Shown one piece after another: positions 18,927 to 27,612 of a DNA stretch of 64,000 nucleotides. How positions within the stretch are numbered: the stretch's first letter is position 1; every line of letters starts with the position of its first letter. A program made the position numbers and the translations under genes. The stretch spans positions 186,001 to 250,000 of the forward strand of contig JAEWLS010000027.1 in NCBI GenBank assembly GCA_023457435.1, written 5' to 3'. This stretch comes from Pseudomonadota bacterium (lineage in GTDB: Bacteria > Pseudomonadota > Alphaproteobacteria > Rhizobiales > Rhizobiaceae). The notes beneath the pieces were generated by a model, which saw nothing but the letters and a program-made list of their open reading frames with translations, was not told the origin of the DNA and did not search any database.

Positions 18927-18942
18927 TTGACCGATTGATAAA
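18927..18942. promoter_or_regulatory. RutR-like operator upstream of preTA
   Basis: The sequence TTGACCGATTGATAAA matches 11 of 14 specified positions of the E. coli RutR consensus TTGACCANNTGGTCAA. It lies 50 bp before the preT start codon, in the gap between the MttB-like gene and preT. A rutR orthologue is encoded 5 kb away, and a better match lies upstream of the second catabolic unit. The left half-site is perfect, the right half is degenerate. Confidence 0.5.
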
Positions 18943-18992
18943 ATCTGGCGTCGTGCTAGCCTTCCCTACGACAACAAAGTGGGGAACTCCGG

Positions 18993-20360
18993 ATGGCTTC
19001 GGGCCAGTATGCGCAGGGCATAGTTTCCGGGCGGCTGCCGCCTGACGTCATCGCCGATAATTTCGCCGATCTCCACCCTCCGCTCGACCATCACGAGGCG
19101 CTGGTCGAGAGCGATCGCTGCTACTTCTGTTACGACGCGCCGTGCATGCAGGCATGCCCGACGTCGATCGACATCCCGCTTTTCATCCGCCAGATCCAGA
19201 CGGGCAACGAGATCGGCGCTGCGAAGACGATCTTCGATCAGAACATCCTCGGCGGCATGTGCGCTCGCGTCTGCCCGACCGAAACTCTCTGCGAGGAAGC
19301 CTGTGTGCGCGAGACGGCGGAGGGCAAGCCGGTGCAGATCGGCCGGCTCCAACGCTTCGCCACGGATTCGGCGATGGTGACCGGCAAACAGTTCTATGAG
19401 CGTGCGGCGCCGACCGGGAAGAGGGTTGCCGTCGTAGGCGCGGGGCCAGCGGGTCTGGCTGCGGCCCATCGCCTGGCGATGAAGGGTCACGAGGTGACGA
19501 TCTTCGAGGCCCGGCCGAAGGCCGGCGGGCTCAACGAGTACGGCATCGCGGCCTACAAGAGCACGGAGAATTTCGCGCAGGCCGAGGTCGATTACATCAC
19601 CTCAATCGGCGGTATCACTATCGAGTACGGTCGGGCTCTCGGCCGCGACATCCAACTCGGCGGCCTGGCGAAGTTCTACGATGCCGTCTTCCTCGGCATG
19701 GGACTCGGCGGTGTCAACGCGTTGCGGGCGGAAGGCGAGGAGGCTGATGGCGTCGACAATGCCGTCGACTTCATCGCCGAGTTGCGTCAGGCCAGCGATC
19801 TCGCGGCACTTCCGGTCGGGCGGCGGGTCGTCGTCATCGGCGGCGGCATGACAGCGGTCGATGCCGCCGTGCAGTCGAAACTTCTCGGCGCAGAGGAGGT
19901 GACGATCTGCTATCGCCGCGGCAAGGAGCAGATGAACGCCTCCGGGTTCGAACAGGAACTCGCGTCGGCGCATGGCGTGACGATCCGGCACTGGATGCAG
20001 CCGAAAAAGGTCGTGGTCCAGAACGGCAAGGTGGCCGGCATCGAACTCGAATACACGGCCGAGGCGGAGGGCCGGCTTTCCGGCACCGGCGAGACGGTCA
20101 TGTTGACCGCCGACCAGGTGTTCAAGGCGATAGGACAGACCTTCGTGCCGGCGGCGCTGAACGGCTCGGCCGATACCCTGGTGCTGGAAGGCGGTCGCAT
20201 CAAGGTCGACGCCGAAGGGCGGACTTCGATGGGCAAGGTCTGGGCGGGCGGCGACTGCGTGGTCGATGGGCGCGAAGATCTTACCGTCTCGGCAGTGGCT
20301 GCCGGTCGCGATGCGGCTGAAAGCATCCACAGGGCGCTGGCCGCGAACGGAGGGGCATAA
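18993..20360 (+). CDS. preT: NAD-dependent dihydropyrimidine dehydrogenase subunit PreT
   Basis: A 455-residue iron-sulfur flavoprotein that takes electrons from NAD(P)H and passes them to PreA for reduction of uracil or thymine to the 5,6-dihydro forms. The N-terminal region has two clusters of cysteines for 4Fe-4S centres (CYFCYDAPCMQACP; CARVCPTETLCEEAC). The FAD-binding motif GAGPAGLAAAHRLA lies near residue 150 and the NAD(P)-binding motif VVVIGGGMTAVDAA near 280. The C-terminal part ends with the usual GGDCV and flavin-contacting segment. GGGGA precedes the ATG at 7 bp. preA starts one base after its stop codon. Confidence 0.95.
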   Translation: MASGQYAQGIVSGRLPPDVIADNFADLHPPLDHHEALVESDRCYFCYDAPCMQACPTSIDIPLFIRQIQTGNEIGAAKTIFDQNILGGMCARVCPTETLCEEACVRETAEGKPVQIGRLQRFATDSAMVTGKQFYERAAPTGKRVAVVGAGPAGLAAAHRLAMKGHEVTIFEARPKAGGLNEYGIAAYKSTENFAQAEVDYITSIGGITIEYGRALGRDIQLGGLAKFYDAVFLGMGLGGVNALRAEGEEADGVDNAVDFIAELRQASDLAALPVGRRVVVIGGGMTAVDAAVQSKLLGAEEVTICYRRGKEQMNASGFEQELASAHGVTIRHWMQPKKVVVQNGKVAGIELEYTAEAEGRLSGTGETVMLTADQVFKAIGQTFVPAALNGSADTLVLEGGRIKVDAEGRTSMGKVWAGGDCVVDGREDLTVSAVAAGRDAAESIHRALAANGGA

Positions 20361-20361
20361 C

Positions 20362-21699
20362 ATGGCCGACATCCGCAACAACTTCATCGGGATAAGGTCG
20401 CCCAACCCGTTCTGGCTGGCCTCGGCGCCGCCGACCGACAAGGCCTACAACGTGGAGCGCGCTTTCAAGGCGGGATGGGGTGGCGTGGTCTGGAAGACGC
20501 TGGGCGAGGAAGGCCCACCGATCGTCAACGTCAACGGCCCGCGTTACGGCGCGATTTGGGGCGCTGACCGCAGGCTGCTCGGGCTGAACAATATCGAACT
20601 GATCACCGACCGCGCGCTGCAGCTCAACCTGCAGGAAATCAAGCAGGTCAAGCGGAACTGGCCGGACCGGGCATTGGTCGCCTCGATCATGGTGCCGTGC
20701 GAAGAGCACGCATGGAAAGCGATCCTCCCGCTGGTCGAAGAGACCGAGTGCGACGGCATCGAGCTCAATTTCGGCTGTCCGCATGGCATGAGCGAACGCG
20801 GCATGGGGGCCGCGGTCGGGCAGGTGCCGGAATACATCGAGATGGTGGCGCGCTGGTGCAAGCAGTACACGCGCATGCCGGTGATCGTGAAGCTGACACC
20901 CAACATCACCGACATCCGCTACCCGGCGCGCGCGGCCAAGAACGGTGGCGCAGACGCGGTGTCGTTGATCAACACCATTTCCTCAATCGTCTCGGTAGAC
21001 CTCGACACGTTCTCGCCGGAGCCCTCAATCGACGGCAAGGGCAGTCACGGCGGATATTGCGGCCCAGCCGTCAAGCCGATCGCGCTCAACATGGTGGCGG
21101 AAATCGCGCGCGATCCTCAAACGCGCGGGATGCCGATATCCGGCATTGGCGGGGTGACGACGTGGCGCGACGCGGCGGAGTTCCTGGCGCTCGGCGCCGG
21201 CAACGTCCAGGTGTGCACGGCCGCCATGACCTACGGCTTCAAGATCGTCCAGGAGATGATCGCCGGGCTTGAAAACTGGATGGACGGGAAAGGCCATCGC
21301 ACGCTCGACGACGTTATCGGCCGTGCAACGCCGAACGTGACCGACTGGCAGTATCTCAACCTCAATTATGTCGCCAAAGCCAAGATCGACCAGGATCTTT
21401 GCATCAAGTGCGGCCGTTGCCACATCGCGTGCGAAGACACGTCGCATCAGGCGATCATGGCGATGAAGGACGGCATGCGGCATTTCGAGGTGATGGAAGA
21501 CGAGTGCGTCGGCTGCAATCTGTGCGTCAACGTCTGCCCGGTCGAAGACTGCATCACGATGGAGCCGCTGGCGCCGGGGGTCATCGACCAGCGGACGCAG
21601 AAGCCCGTGTCTCCCGCGTACGCCAACTGGACGATGCACCCCAACAATCCCATGGCGCAGAAGCCGACACCCACCCAGGTGCCGGAACCCGCCGAATAG
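20362..21699 (+). CDS. preA: NAD-dependent dihydropyrimidine dehydrogenase catalytic subunit PreA
   Basis: A 445-residue protein combining an FMN TIM-barrel of the dihydroorotate-dehydrogenase type (about residues 1-320) with a C-terminal ferredoxin domain. The active-site cysteine is visible in ELNFGCPHGMSERGMG, and the FMN phosphate region in GIGGVTTWRDAAEFLALGA. Two 4Fe-4S motifs follow (CIKCGRCHIACE; CVGCNLCVNVCP). With PreT it performs the first step of reductive pyrimidine breakdown. GGAGGGG lies upstream of the ATG. The C-terminal tail after the ferredoxin domain is proline-rich. Confidence 0.95.
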   Translation: MADIRNNFIGIRSPNPFWLASAPPTDKAYNVERAFKAGWGGVVWKTLGEEGPPIVNVNGPRYGAIWGADRRLLGLNNIELITDRALQLNLQEIKQVKRNWPDRALVASIMVPCEEHAWKAILPLVEETECDGIELNFGCPHGMSERGMGAAVGQVPEYIEMVARWCKQYTRMPVIVKLTPNITDIRYPARAAKNGGADAVSLINTISSIVSVDLDTFSPEPSIDGKGSHGGYCGPAVKPIALNMVAEIARDPQTRGMPISGIGGVTTWRDAAEFLALGAGNVQVCTAAMTYGFKIVQEMIAGLENWMDGKGHRTLDDVIGRATPNVTDWQYLNLNYVAKAKIDQDLCIKCGRCHIACEDTSHQAIMAMKDGMRHFEVMEDECVGCNLCVNVCPVEDCITMEPLAPGVIDQRTQKPVSPAYANWTMHPNNPMAQKPTPTQVPEPAE

Positions 21700-21711
21700 T
21701 TCCTCCCAGAG

Positions 21712-21754
21712 CGTGCAGGGCTGCCAAAGTATTGCGTAACGGCAGCCCTGCACG
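21712..21754 (+). terminator. Long perfect hairpin downstream of preA
   Basis: The 14-bp arms 21712-21725 (CGTGCAGGGCTGCC) and 21741-21754 are exact reverse complements around a 15-base loop, 13 bp after the preA stop. There is no clear T-run, so it may act as a 3'-end stabiliser or a factor-assisted terminator. It separates preTA from the diguanylate cyclase gene. Confidence 0.65.
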
Positions 21755-21853
21755 TTCGTCATCAGACGCGCTAACGGTTCGAGAACCTTCCGGCTGTAAA
21801 GGTCTCGCTAGGTAAGGCGCAATGGGCTCGCCCTTGCCGCGCGAGCTTTGCGG

Positions 21854-22858
21854 ATGTCCAATGTCAGCGGTGAGTTAAGGCGCGCCAGGCGATTGATAGT
21901 CGCCTGCGTAGTGGTGCTCGTCGTATCTTCATTCGGGTTGATCAAGACAGCGCGCGATATTGCCGCATGGATCGATCACGAAGCCTCGACGATAGAGCAG
22001 AGCCGTGCGAACCTTGCCTTGGAACGCATGGTGGCGGCGCGACCAGACGTGCCTGCAGCAGAGATGGCGATGAGCCTCGCCGGCGACATGCACATGCCGG
22101 ACGCGAGGATCCAGGCTGAGCAAACTTCGTCGCGACGCGAACTCTCCGTCCCTCTCCAAGGGGGAGGGTGGCTGGTTTGGTCCGCGCCGCAGCTTGGCAG
22201 CAAGGCGCGCGCACATTTCGCGCCCACGCGCCTGCCGTTTATCCTTGGCACCAGCATCGTCGTGCTGCTTCTCCTTTACCGACTCCACAAGCTGGCGCTC
22301 GTGCTGGAAGATCAGCGCGTACTTGCCAAGGAGATGGCCCGCCGCGACCCGCTTACCGGACTGGGGAACCGCCTTGCGTTCGACGAGGAAATGGTGCGGC
22401 GTTTCAGCGGTGCCGGTGGCTTTGCGCTGGCCTGCATCGATCTCAACGGCTTCAAGTCGGTCAATGACCGCCACGGTCACGCAGCTGGCGACGCTGTCTT
22501 GCGCGGTGTCGCTGCGCGACTGCGCTCCGTAGCGGGTGAGCAGGACGCCGCTTTCCGGCTCGGTGGCGACGAATTCGCGCTGCTGATCGCCGACGACGGG
22601 CGGAGCCTTGAACGTCAAGCCCGCCGGATCGTTCTGACCATCGACGACGCCTACACCGTGTCCAGCGAGGCGACGGTAGTCGTCGGTGCTAGCGTCGGCG
22701 TTGCCATCGCTCCTCAGGATGGCATCAACGCGCGCGAACTTCTCACCGCGGCGGATGCAGCTCTCTACCTCGCAAAAGCGGCGCGCGGGAGCAGCTTCCG
22801 CTTCGCCGCCGATACTTCGCAACCCGGTGCCTCGGCCGCAGTGAGCCAAGCTGCCTAG
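21854..22858 (+). CDS. Membrane-anchored diguanylate cyclase (GGDEF domain)
   Basis: A 334-residue protein with two membrane segments (about residues 14-31 and 130-146) flanking a periplasmic sensor region of about 95 residues, then a GGDEF domain. DPLTGLGNRLAFDEE marks the domain start and the intact active-site GGDEF is at about residues 237-241, so it should make cyclic di-GMP from GTP. The position five residues before GGDEF that normally holds the RxxD inhibitory site reads GEQD, so product inhibition may be absent. An in-frame TTG lies at 21848; the ATG at 21854 was preferred. Its stop is 6 bp from that of the convergent alditol oxidase gene. Confidence 0.88.
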   Translation: MSNVSGELRRARRLIVACVVVLVVSSFGLIKTARDIAAWIDHEASTIEQSRANLALERMVAARPDVPAAEMAMSLAGDMHMPDARIQAEQTSSRRELSVPLQGGGWLVWSAPQLGSKARAHFAPTRLPFILGTSIVVLLLLYRLHKLALVLEDQRVLAKEMARRDPLTGLGNRLAFDEEMVRRFSGAGGFALACIDLNGFKSVNDRHGHAAGDAVLRGVAARLRSVAGEQDAAFRLGGDEFALLIADDGRSLERQARRIVLTIDDAYTVSSEATVVVGASVGVAIAPQDGINARELLTAADAALYLAKAARGSSFRFAADTSQPGASAAVSQAA

Positions 22859-22864
22859 TCGGCG

Positions 22865-24118
22865 CTAGCCAAGGGCATAGCGCTCGACGAACGGATTGCT
22901 GAACTTGGCCGCTGGATCGAGCCTCTCCGCCAATCGCCGGAACTCCGGCAGACGCTCATAGCTTGCCTCTACAGCATCCGGATCGAGGGTGAAGAGCTTG
23001 CCCCAATGCGCGCGCGGCTTGAATGGTTCGAGGCGCGCTTCGATCAAGGGCAGGACCGCGCTGACCGCCGGCCAGTCCTGGCGCCAAGTGAAGTGCAACC
23101 CGACGCTGTCCTGCCGGTAGTTGTGACTCAACCAAAGGTCGTCGGCAGCGACCGTGCGGGTTTCGCAGACCAGGAGAAGCGGAGCAAGATCGTCTTGTAG
23201 TTCCCTGATCGCCATAAGCGCGTCGGCGGCGCGGCTCCGCGGCACGAAATACTCGCTCTGTAGCTCCTCGCCGGCGCTTGGGGTGAATTCGCTCCTGAAG
23301 TGCGAAAGGCGCTCGTGCCAAGGTCCCGGCACGCCGAGTTGCTGCGTGCAGCTCTCGGCGCTCATGGTCGAAATCGGATGATACGCTTTTTCCGCCGGTC
23401 CGATCCCGAAAATTGCCGGATCGAACTCGAACGGGCGATCTGCGCGACTCTTGACCCACATCTGGTCGACGCTGTTTCCGCGCCAGCTTGTGAAGAAGCT
23501 GACGCTGTAGCCAGCGGCAGCCAGCGCGTCGAAGTTCTCTACGAGTCGCGCGAACGGCAGATCGAGAAACACGTCCTGGCGGACCTCGTAGGCGGGTTCC
23601 AGATCGAGCGTGACCTCGGCCACGACGCCCAGCGCGCCTAGTGACACCACCGAGCCTTCGAAGCCGTCATCGCCTCGCGATATGCGGACGGTTTCGCCGT
23701 TGGCAGTGACCAGACGCATCGACCGCACCGCGGCGGCGAGGTTGCGATTGCCGACGCCCGACCCATGCGTGGCAGTGCTCACGGCGCCGACGACCGAGAT
23801 GTGCGGAAGGGAGGCGAGGTTGGCGAGAGCGAGCCCGTGCCGGTGGAGATGAGGGGAAAGCGCGCCGTAGGTAATACCGCCTTCGACGGTCGCGGTCCTC
23901 GCCGCGGCATCGACGTCGAGGACCCTGTCGAAGCGGCGCATCGAGATAAGGTCGGCATCGGTATCGGCTATGCGGTTGAAGGAATGGCGGGATCCAAGCG
24001 CCCGCGCTTTTCGCGCCTTCCGAACGATCTCCTGCAGCTCTTCCACCGAGCCCGGTTCGTGCAGGCGGGCGGCGGAGTAGGCTATGTTCCCGGCCCAGTT
24101 GCGGATTGCTGCGGTCAC
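22865..24118 (-). CDS. aldO: FAD-dependent alditol oxidase (AldO/xylitol oxidase family)
   Basis: A 417-residue protein, the usual length for AldO. The N-terminal FAD domain has LGSRHSFNRI with His45 in the place of the histidine that covalently binds FAD in Streptomyces AldO. LPHISVVGAVSTATHGSGVG and VSLGALGVVAEVTLDLEPAY are strongly family-like, and the C-terminal ALO domain ends HWGKLFTLDPD then FVERYALG. Characterised relatives oxidise xylitol, sorbitol or similar polyols at C1, producing hydrogen peroxide. It starts at a GTG whose bases overlap the rutR stop (GTGA), so it is translationally coupled to rutR. The physiological link to pyrimidine control is unclear. Confidence 0.85.
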   Translation of the reverse strand: MTAAIRNWAGNIAYSAARLHEPGSVEELQEIVRKARKARALGSRHSFNRIADTDADLISMRRFDRVLDVDAAARTATVEGGITYGALSPHLHRHGLALANLASLPHISVVGAVSTATHGSGVGNRNLAAAVRSMRLVTANGETVRISRGDDGFEGSVVSLGALGVVAEVTLDLEPAYEVRQDVFLDLPFARLVENFDALAAAGYSVSFFTSWRGNSVDQMWVKSRADRPFEFDPAIFGIGPAEKAYHPISTMSAESCTQQLGVPGPWHERLSHFRSEFTPSAGEELQSEYFVPRSRAADALMAIRELQDDLAPLLLVCETRTVAADDLWLSHNYRQDSVGLHFTWRQDWPAVSAVLPLIEARLEPFKPRAHWGKLFTLDPDAVEASYERLPEFRRLAERLDPAAKFSNPFVERYALG

Positions 24119-24753
24119 TGCGAAATCCTTGGCGCGAGGCCTTCGAGAAAAAGTTGCTCGAGGAAGCGCGCCGCGTCCTCGAAACGACCGTCGCCGCCAC
24201 GGTCGGGACCGAGAACCGCCCGAACCTGAACGTCGAAATCGGCGTAGTGCTGCGTCGTCGCCCAGATCGAGAAGATAAGGTGGCGGGGGTCGGTCCGGTG
24301 AATCTTGCCGGCGCGCATCCAGCCTCGGATGACCTCAGCTTTCTCGTCGACAAGCGCCTTCAACTGACCCTCCAGCATCGGAAGGATCCGTGGCGCGCCC
24401 TGGAGTATCTCGTTGGCGAAAAGCCGGCTCTCGCGGGGGTAGTCGCGTGCCATCTCAAGTTTGCGACGGATGTATCCGCGCAGCTCGGTCAAGGGATCGC
24501 CGACATCGTCCAGCTCGCGCAAGGGGGCGAGCCAGGTGGCGAGCAGACGCTCAATCAGCGTCTCGTGGATGTCTTCCTTGGAGCGGAAATAGTACAGAAG
24601 GTTTGGCTTCGACATGCCCGCTGCCTCGGCAATCTGATCGATGGTCGCGCCTCGAAAGCCGGTCGCCGAAAATACGTCGAGCGCAGCGTCGAGGATCAGC
24701 TCGCGCTTCTCGGTCTGGATCCGCGTCCGGCGCGGCGCGGCAGTCTGGGTCAT
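24115..24753 (-). CDS. rutR: TetR-family pyrimidine regulator RutR
   Basis: A 212-residue TetR-family protein. The helix-turn-helix spans about residues 18-65 (AALDVFSATGFRGATIDQIA and AAGMSKPNLLYYFRSKEDI). The C-terminal domain follows E. coli RutR closely (TWLAPLRE, YIRRKLEMARDYPRESRLF, LKALVDEKAEVIRGWMRAGK, ATQHYADFDVQV). RutR binds uracil or thymine and then releases its operators. Here it is divergent from the aminotransferase-hydrolase-dihydropyrimidinase unit and 3.4 kb from preTA, and both have RutR-like boxes. The frame extends 23 codons further upstream, but the ATG at 24753 matches the RutR N-terminus (MTQ...). Confidence 0.9.
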   Translation of the reverse strand: MTQTAAPRRTRIQTEKRELILDAALDVFSATGFRGATIDQIAEAAGMSKPNLLYYFRSKEDIHETLIERLLATWLAPLRELDDVGDPLTELRGYIRRKLEMARDYPRESRLFANEILQGAPRILPMLEGQLKALVDEKAEVIRGWMRAGKIHRTDPRHLIFSIWATTQHYADFDVQVRAVLGPDRGGDGRFEDAARFLEQLFLEGLAPRISQ

Positions 24754-24850
24754 GTTAGCTGAAAGATGGAGAAGTTTGGCCCAAAACGCTGGACCAGTTA
24801 GTGTAGCGGGCTGGCGCGCCACTTCGCATCGCGTCTCACCTAGTATCTTC

Positions 24851-24894
24851 TTGACCGCCTATAGCGCGGTGCTAACGTTTGTCCAATCGGTCAA
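24851..24894 (+). promoter_or_regulatory. Predicted RutR-controlled promoter of the pyrimidine catabolic operon
   Basis: TTGTCCAATCGGTCAA at 24879-24894 matches 12 of 14 specified positions of the RutR consensus TTGACCANNTGGTCAA. Just upstream, TTGACC at 24851-24856 and TAACGT at 24873-24878 are spaced 16 bp and could be the -35 and -10 elements (the -10 is weak). RutR bound at the box would then block promoter clearance until uracil or thymine is present. The box lies 70 bp before the aminotransferase start and 126 bp upstream of the rutR start, so autoregulation is also possible. Confidence 0.6.
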
Positions 24895-24964
24895 AAACCA
24901 GCCTAGCGGCGTGGCTACCGAACGCCAAGCGTCGGCCGCAATCCAATCGAAAGGAAGCTTGGTC

Positions 24965-26293
24965 ATGTCCAACAGGCTCACTGTGGCGCCGAACGATCTG
25001 CGCGCATTCTGGATGCCGTTCACCGCGAACCGGCAGTTCAAGCAGGCGCCGCGCATGCTCGTGTCCGCCAAGGACATGCATTACACGGCGTCGGACGGTC
25101 GCAAGATTCTGGACGGCACGGCGGGGCTGTGGTGCGTGAACGCCGGGCACACGCGGCCGAAGATCACGCAGGCGATCGCCGAGCAGGCTGGCGAGCTCGA
25201 CTACGCACCTGCCTTCCAGATGGGGCATCCGCTTGCGTTCGAACTGGCGAACCGCCTGGTCGACGTGGCGCCGGAAGGCATGGACCACGTGTTCTTCACC
25301 AACTCGGGCTCTGAGTCGGTCGAGACCGCACTGAAGATGGCCATCGCGTATCATCGCGCAAAGGGAGAGGGCGCCCGCACGCGCCTTATCGGCCGCGAGC
25401 GCGGCTACCACGGCGTCAATTTCGGCGGCATCTCGGTCGGCGGCATCGTCACCAATCGCAAGATGTTCGGTACGCTGCTGGCTGGCGTGGACCACATGCC
25501 GCACACCCATCTCCCCGCCAAGAACGCGTTTTCGAAGGGCGTGCCGGAGCACGGTGCGGAGCTGGCCGACGAGCTCGAGCGCATCGTCACCTTGCACGAT
25601 GCGTCCACCATCGCTGCAGTGATCGTCGAGCCCGTCGCCGGATCGACGGGCGTGCTGATCCCGCCGAAAGGTTATCTCAAGCGCTTGCGCGAGATCTGCA
25701 CCAAGCATGGCATCCTGCTCATCTTCGACGAGGTCATCACCGGCTTCGGTCGCCTCGGCACGCCGTTCGCCGCCGACTATTTCGACGTCATCCCGGACAT
25801 CATCACAACTGCAAAGGGCGTCTCCAACGGCGTCATCCCGATGGGCGCGGTATTCGTGAAGAAAGAGATACACGACGCCTTCATGAACGGCCCGGAGAAC
25901 CTCATCGAGTTCTTCCACGGCTACACCTATTCCGGCAATCCGATCGCGTGCGCGGCCGCCATTGCCACGCTCGACACCTACAAGGAAGAAGGGCTGCTCA
26001 CCCGCGGCGCCGAACTCGGAAAACACTGGGAAAAGGCGCTGCATTCGCTCGCCGGCGAGCCGCACGTCATCGACATCCGCAACATTGGCCTGGTGGGCGC
26101 GGTGGAACTTCAGCCAATCGCGGGCAAACCGACTGCGCGCGCCTTCTCGGCATTCGTCAAGGCTTTCGAGAACGGCTTCATGATCCGCACGACAGGTGAC
26201 ATCATCGCAATGTCGCCGCCGCTGATCATTTCGGAAGCGCAGATCGACGAACTGGTAGAAGGCCTACGTAGCGTGCTGCGGGCCATAGACTGA
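24965..26293 (+). CDS. Omega-amino acid (beta-alanine):pyruvate aminotransferase, class III PLP
   Basis: A 442-residue class III aminotransferase. MPFTANRQFKQAPRMLVSA and DGTAGLWCVNAGHTRPKI match beta-alanine:pyruvate transaminases. The PLP pocket is seen in NSGSESVETALKMAIAYHR, the aspartate in LIFDEVITGFGRLG, and the Schiff-base lysine in TTAKGVSNGVIPMG. Beta-alanine and 3-aminoisobutyrate are the end products of reductive uracil and thymine breakdown, so its position as first gene behind the RutR box fits removal of their amino group to give malonate or methylmalonate semialdehyde. The start ATG follows GAAAGGAAG. The next gene begins 21 bp downstream. Confidence 0.92.
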   Translation: MSNRLTVAPNDLRAFWMPFTANRQFKQAPRMLVSAKDMHYTASDGRKILDGTAGLWCVNAGHTRPKITQAIAEQAGELDYAPAFQMGHPLAFELANRLVDVAPEGMDHVFFTNSGSESVETALKMAIAYHRAKGEGARTRLIGRERGYHGVNFGGISVGGIVTNRKMFGTLLAGVDHMPHTHLPAKNAFSKGVPEHGAELADELERIVTLHDASTIAAVIVEPVAGSTGVLIPPKGYLKRLREICTKHGILLIFDEVITGFGRLGTPFAADYFDVIPDIITTAKGVSNGVIPMGAVFVKKEIHDAFMNGPENLIEFFHGYTYSGNPIACAAAIATLDTYKEEGLLTRGAELGKHWEKALHSLAGEPHVIDIRNIGLVGAVELQPIAGKPTARAFSAFVKAFENGFMIRTTGDIIAMSPPLIISEAQIDELVEGLRSVLRAID

Positions 26294-26314
26294 CACGAAG
26301 GATAACAAGAACGC

Positions 26315-27565
26315 ATGGCAGCCCCCGGCGAGAACCTCCGCATCGACGCAGACCGGCTTTGGGATTCGCTCATGGAAATGGCGAAGATCGGGCCGGGAGT
26401 CGCAGGGGGAAACAACCGGCAGACGCTGACCGACGAGGACGGCGAAGGCCGCCATCTGTTCAAGCGCTGGTGCGAGCAGGCCGGGATGACGGTATCCGTC
26501 GACCGGATGGGCACGATGTTCGCAACACGGCCGGGAACCGATCCCGACGCGCTGCCGGTGTATGTCGGCAGCCACCTCGATACGCAGCCAACCGGCGGCA
26601 AGTATGACGGGGTGCTCGGCGTTCTCGGCGGGCTAGAGGTCATCCGGACGCTGAACGATCTCGATATCAGGACCAAGCACCCGATCGTCGTCACCAACTG
26701 GACGAACGAGGAAGGCACGCGCTTTGCACCTGCGATGCTGGCGTCCGGTGTCTTCGCGGGTGTTCATAAACTGGACTGGGCGTACGACCGCGCCGACTCC
26801 AAGGGCAAGAAGTTCGGCGACGAGCTGAAGCGCATCGGCTGGCAGGGTGACGAGGAAGTCGGCGCCCGCAAGATGAAGGCCTTCTTCGAGCTGCACATCG
26901 AGCAGGGCCCAATCCTCGAAGACGAGAATATCGATATCGGCGTGGTGACGCACGGACAGGGACTGTGGTGGCTGCAGGTCACGCTGACCGGCAAGGATGC
27001 CCATACAGGCTCGACGCCGATGCCGAAGCGCCGCAACGCCGGGCTCGGCATGGCGCGCGTGATGGAACTCGTCCACGACGTCGCGATGGACTATCAGCCC
27101 GATGCAGTGGGGGCGGTGGGCCATGTCGAAATCTATCCCAACTCGCGCAACGTCATTCCGGGCAAGGCGGTCTTTACGATCGATATCCGGTCGCCGGATC
27201 AAGGGGTGCTCGACGAGATGCGCGCGCGCATCGAGGGGGGGATAGCGCTGGTCTGCGAGGCGATGGACATCGGCCACACGGTGGAAGCGGTCGGGCATTT
27301 CGATCCGGTCACTTTCGACGAAGGCTGCGTCAAAGCGATCCGCGATGCGGCCGAGCGGCTGGGCTATTCGCATCGGGATATCGTGTCGGGCGCGGGCCAC
27401 GATGCCTGCTGGATCAATCGCGTGGCGCCGACCGCCATGGTGATGTGCCCCTGCGTCGATGGACTCAGCCATAACGAAGCGGAAGAGATCACGCGGGACT
27501 GGGCGCGCGCCGGCTGCGACGTACTCTTTCACGCGGTGCTGGAGACGGCGGAGATCGTTGAATAG
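26315..27565 (+). CDS. Zn-dependent N-carbamoyl-beta-alanine amidohydrolase (beta-ureidopropionase, HyuC/M20 type)
   Basis: A 416-residue M20-family amidohydrolase. Metal ligands are visible as His87 (GSHLDTQPTGGKYDGV), Asp98, Glu133 (TNEEGTRF) and His194 (ELHIEQGPILE), with a further His in the C-terminal GLSHNEAEEI. The family includes allantoate amidohydrolase, hydantoin-pathway carbamoylases and bacterial beta-ureidopropionase. Next to dihydropyrimidinase and an omega-aminotransferase, and opposite rutR, the third step of reductive pyrimidine breakdown is the best assignment: N-carbamoyl-beta-alanine to beta-alanine, carbon dioxide and ammonia. Substrate identity is inferred from context. 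Confidence 0.9.
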   Translation: MAAPGENLRIDADRLWDSLMEMAKIGPGVAGGNNRQTLTDEDGEGRHLFKRWCEQAGMTVSVDRMGTMFATRPGTDPDALPVYVGSHLDTQPTGGKYDGVLGVLGGLEVIRTLNDLDIRTKHPIVVTNWTNEEGTRFAPAMLASGVFAGVHKLDWAYDRADSKGKKFGDELKRIGWQGDEEVGARKMKAFFELHIEQGPILEDENIDIGVVTHGQGLWWLQVTLTGKDAHTGSTPMPKRRNAGLGMARVMELVHDVAMDYQPDAVGAVGHVEIYPNSRNVIPGKAVFTIDIRSPDQGVLDEMRARIEGGIALVCEAMDIGHTVEAVGHFDPVTFDEGCVKAIRDAAERLGYSHRDIVSGAGHDACWINRVAPTAMVMCPCVDGLSHNEAEEITRDWARAGCDVLFHAVLETAEIVE

Positions 27566-27612
27566 TTGGCTGAAGCGGCGGATAGTGCCGAATTCGCGAA
27601 ATGGAGGCTGCC

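Noticed and set aside
22140..22175. A short inverted repeat (CCCTCTCC / GGGGGAGGG) inside the diguanylate cyclase gene, like the small dispersed repeats of Mesorhizobium.
   Set aside because: It lies in frame and encodes VPLQGGGWLVW, a normal-looking protein stretch; no second copy was seen.
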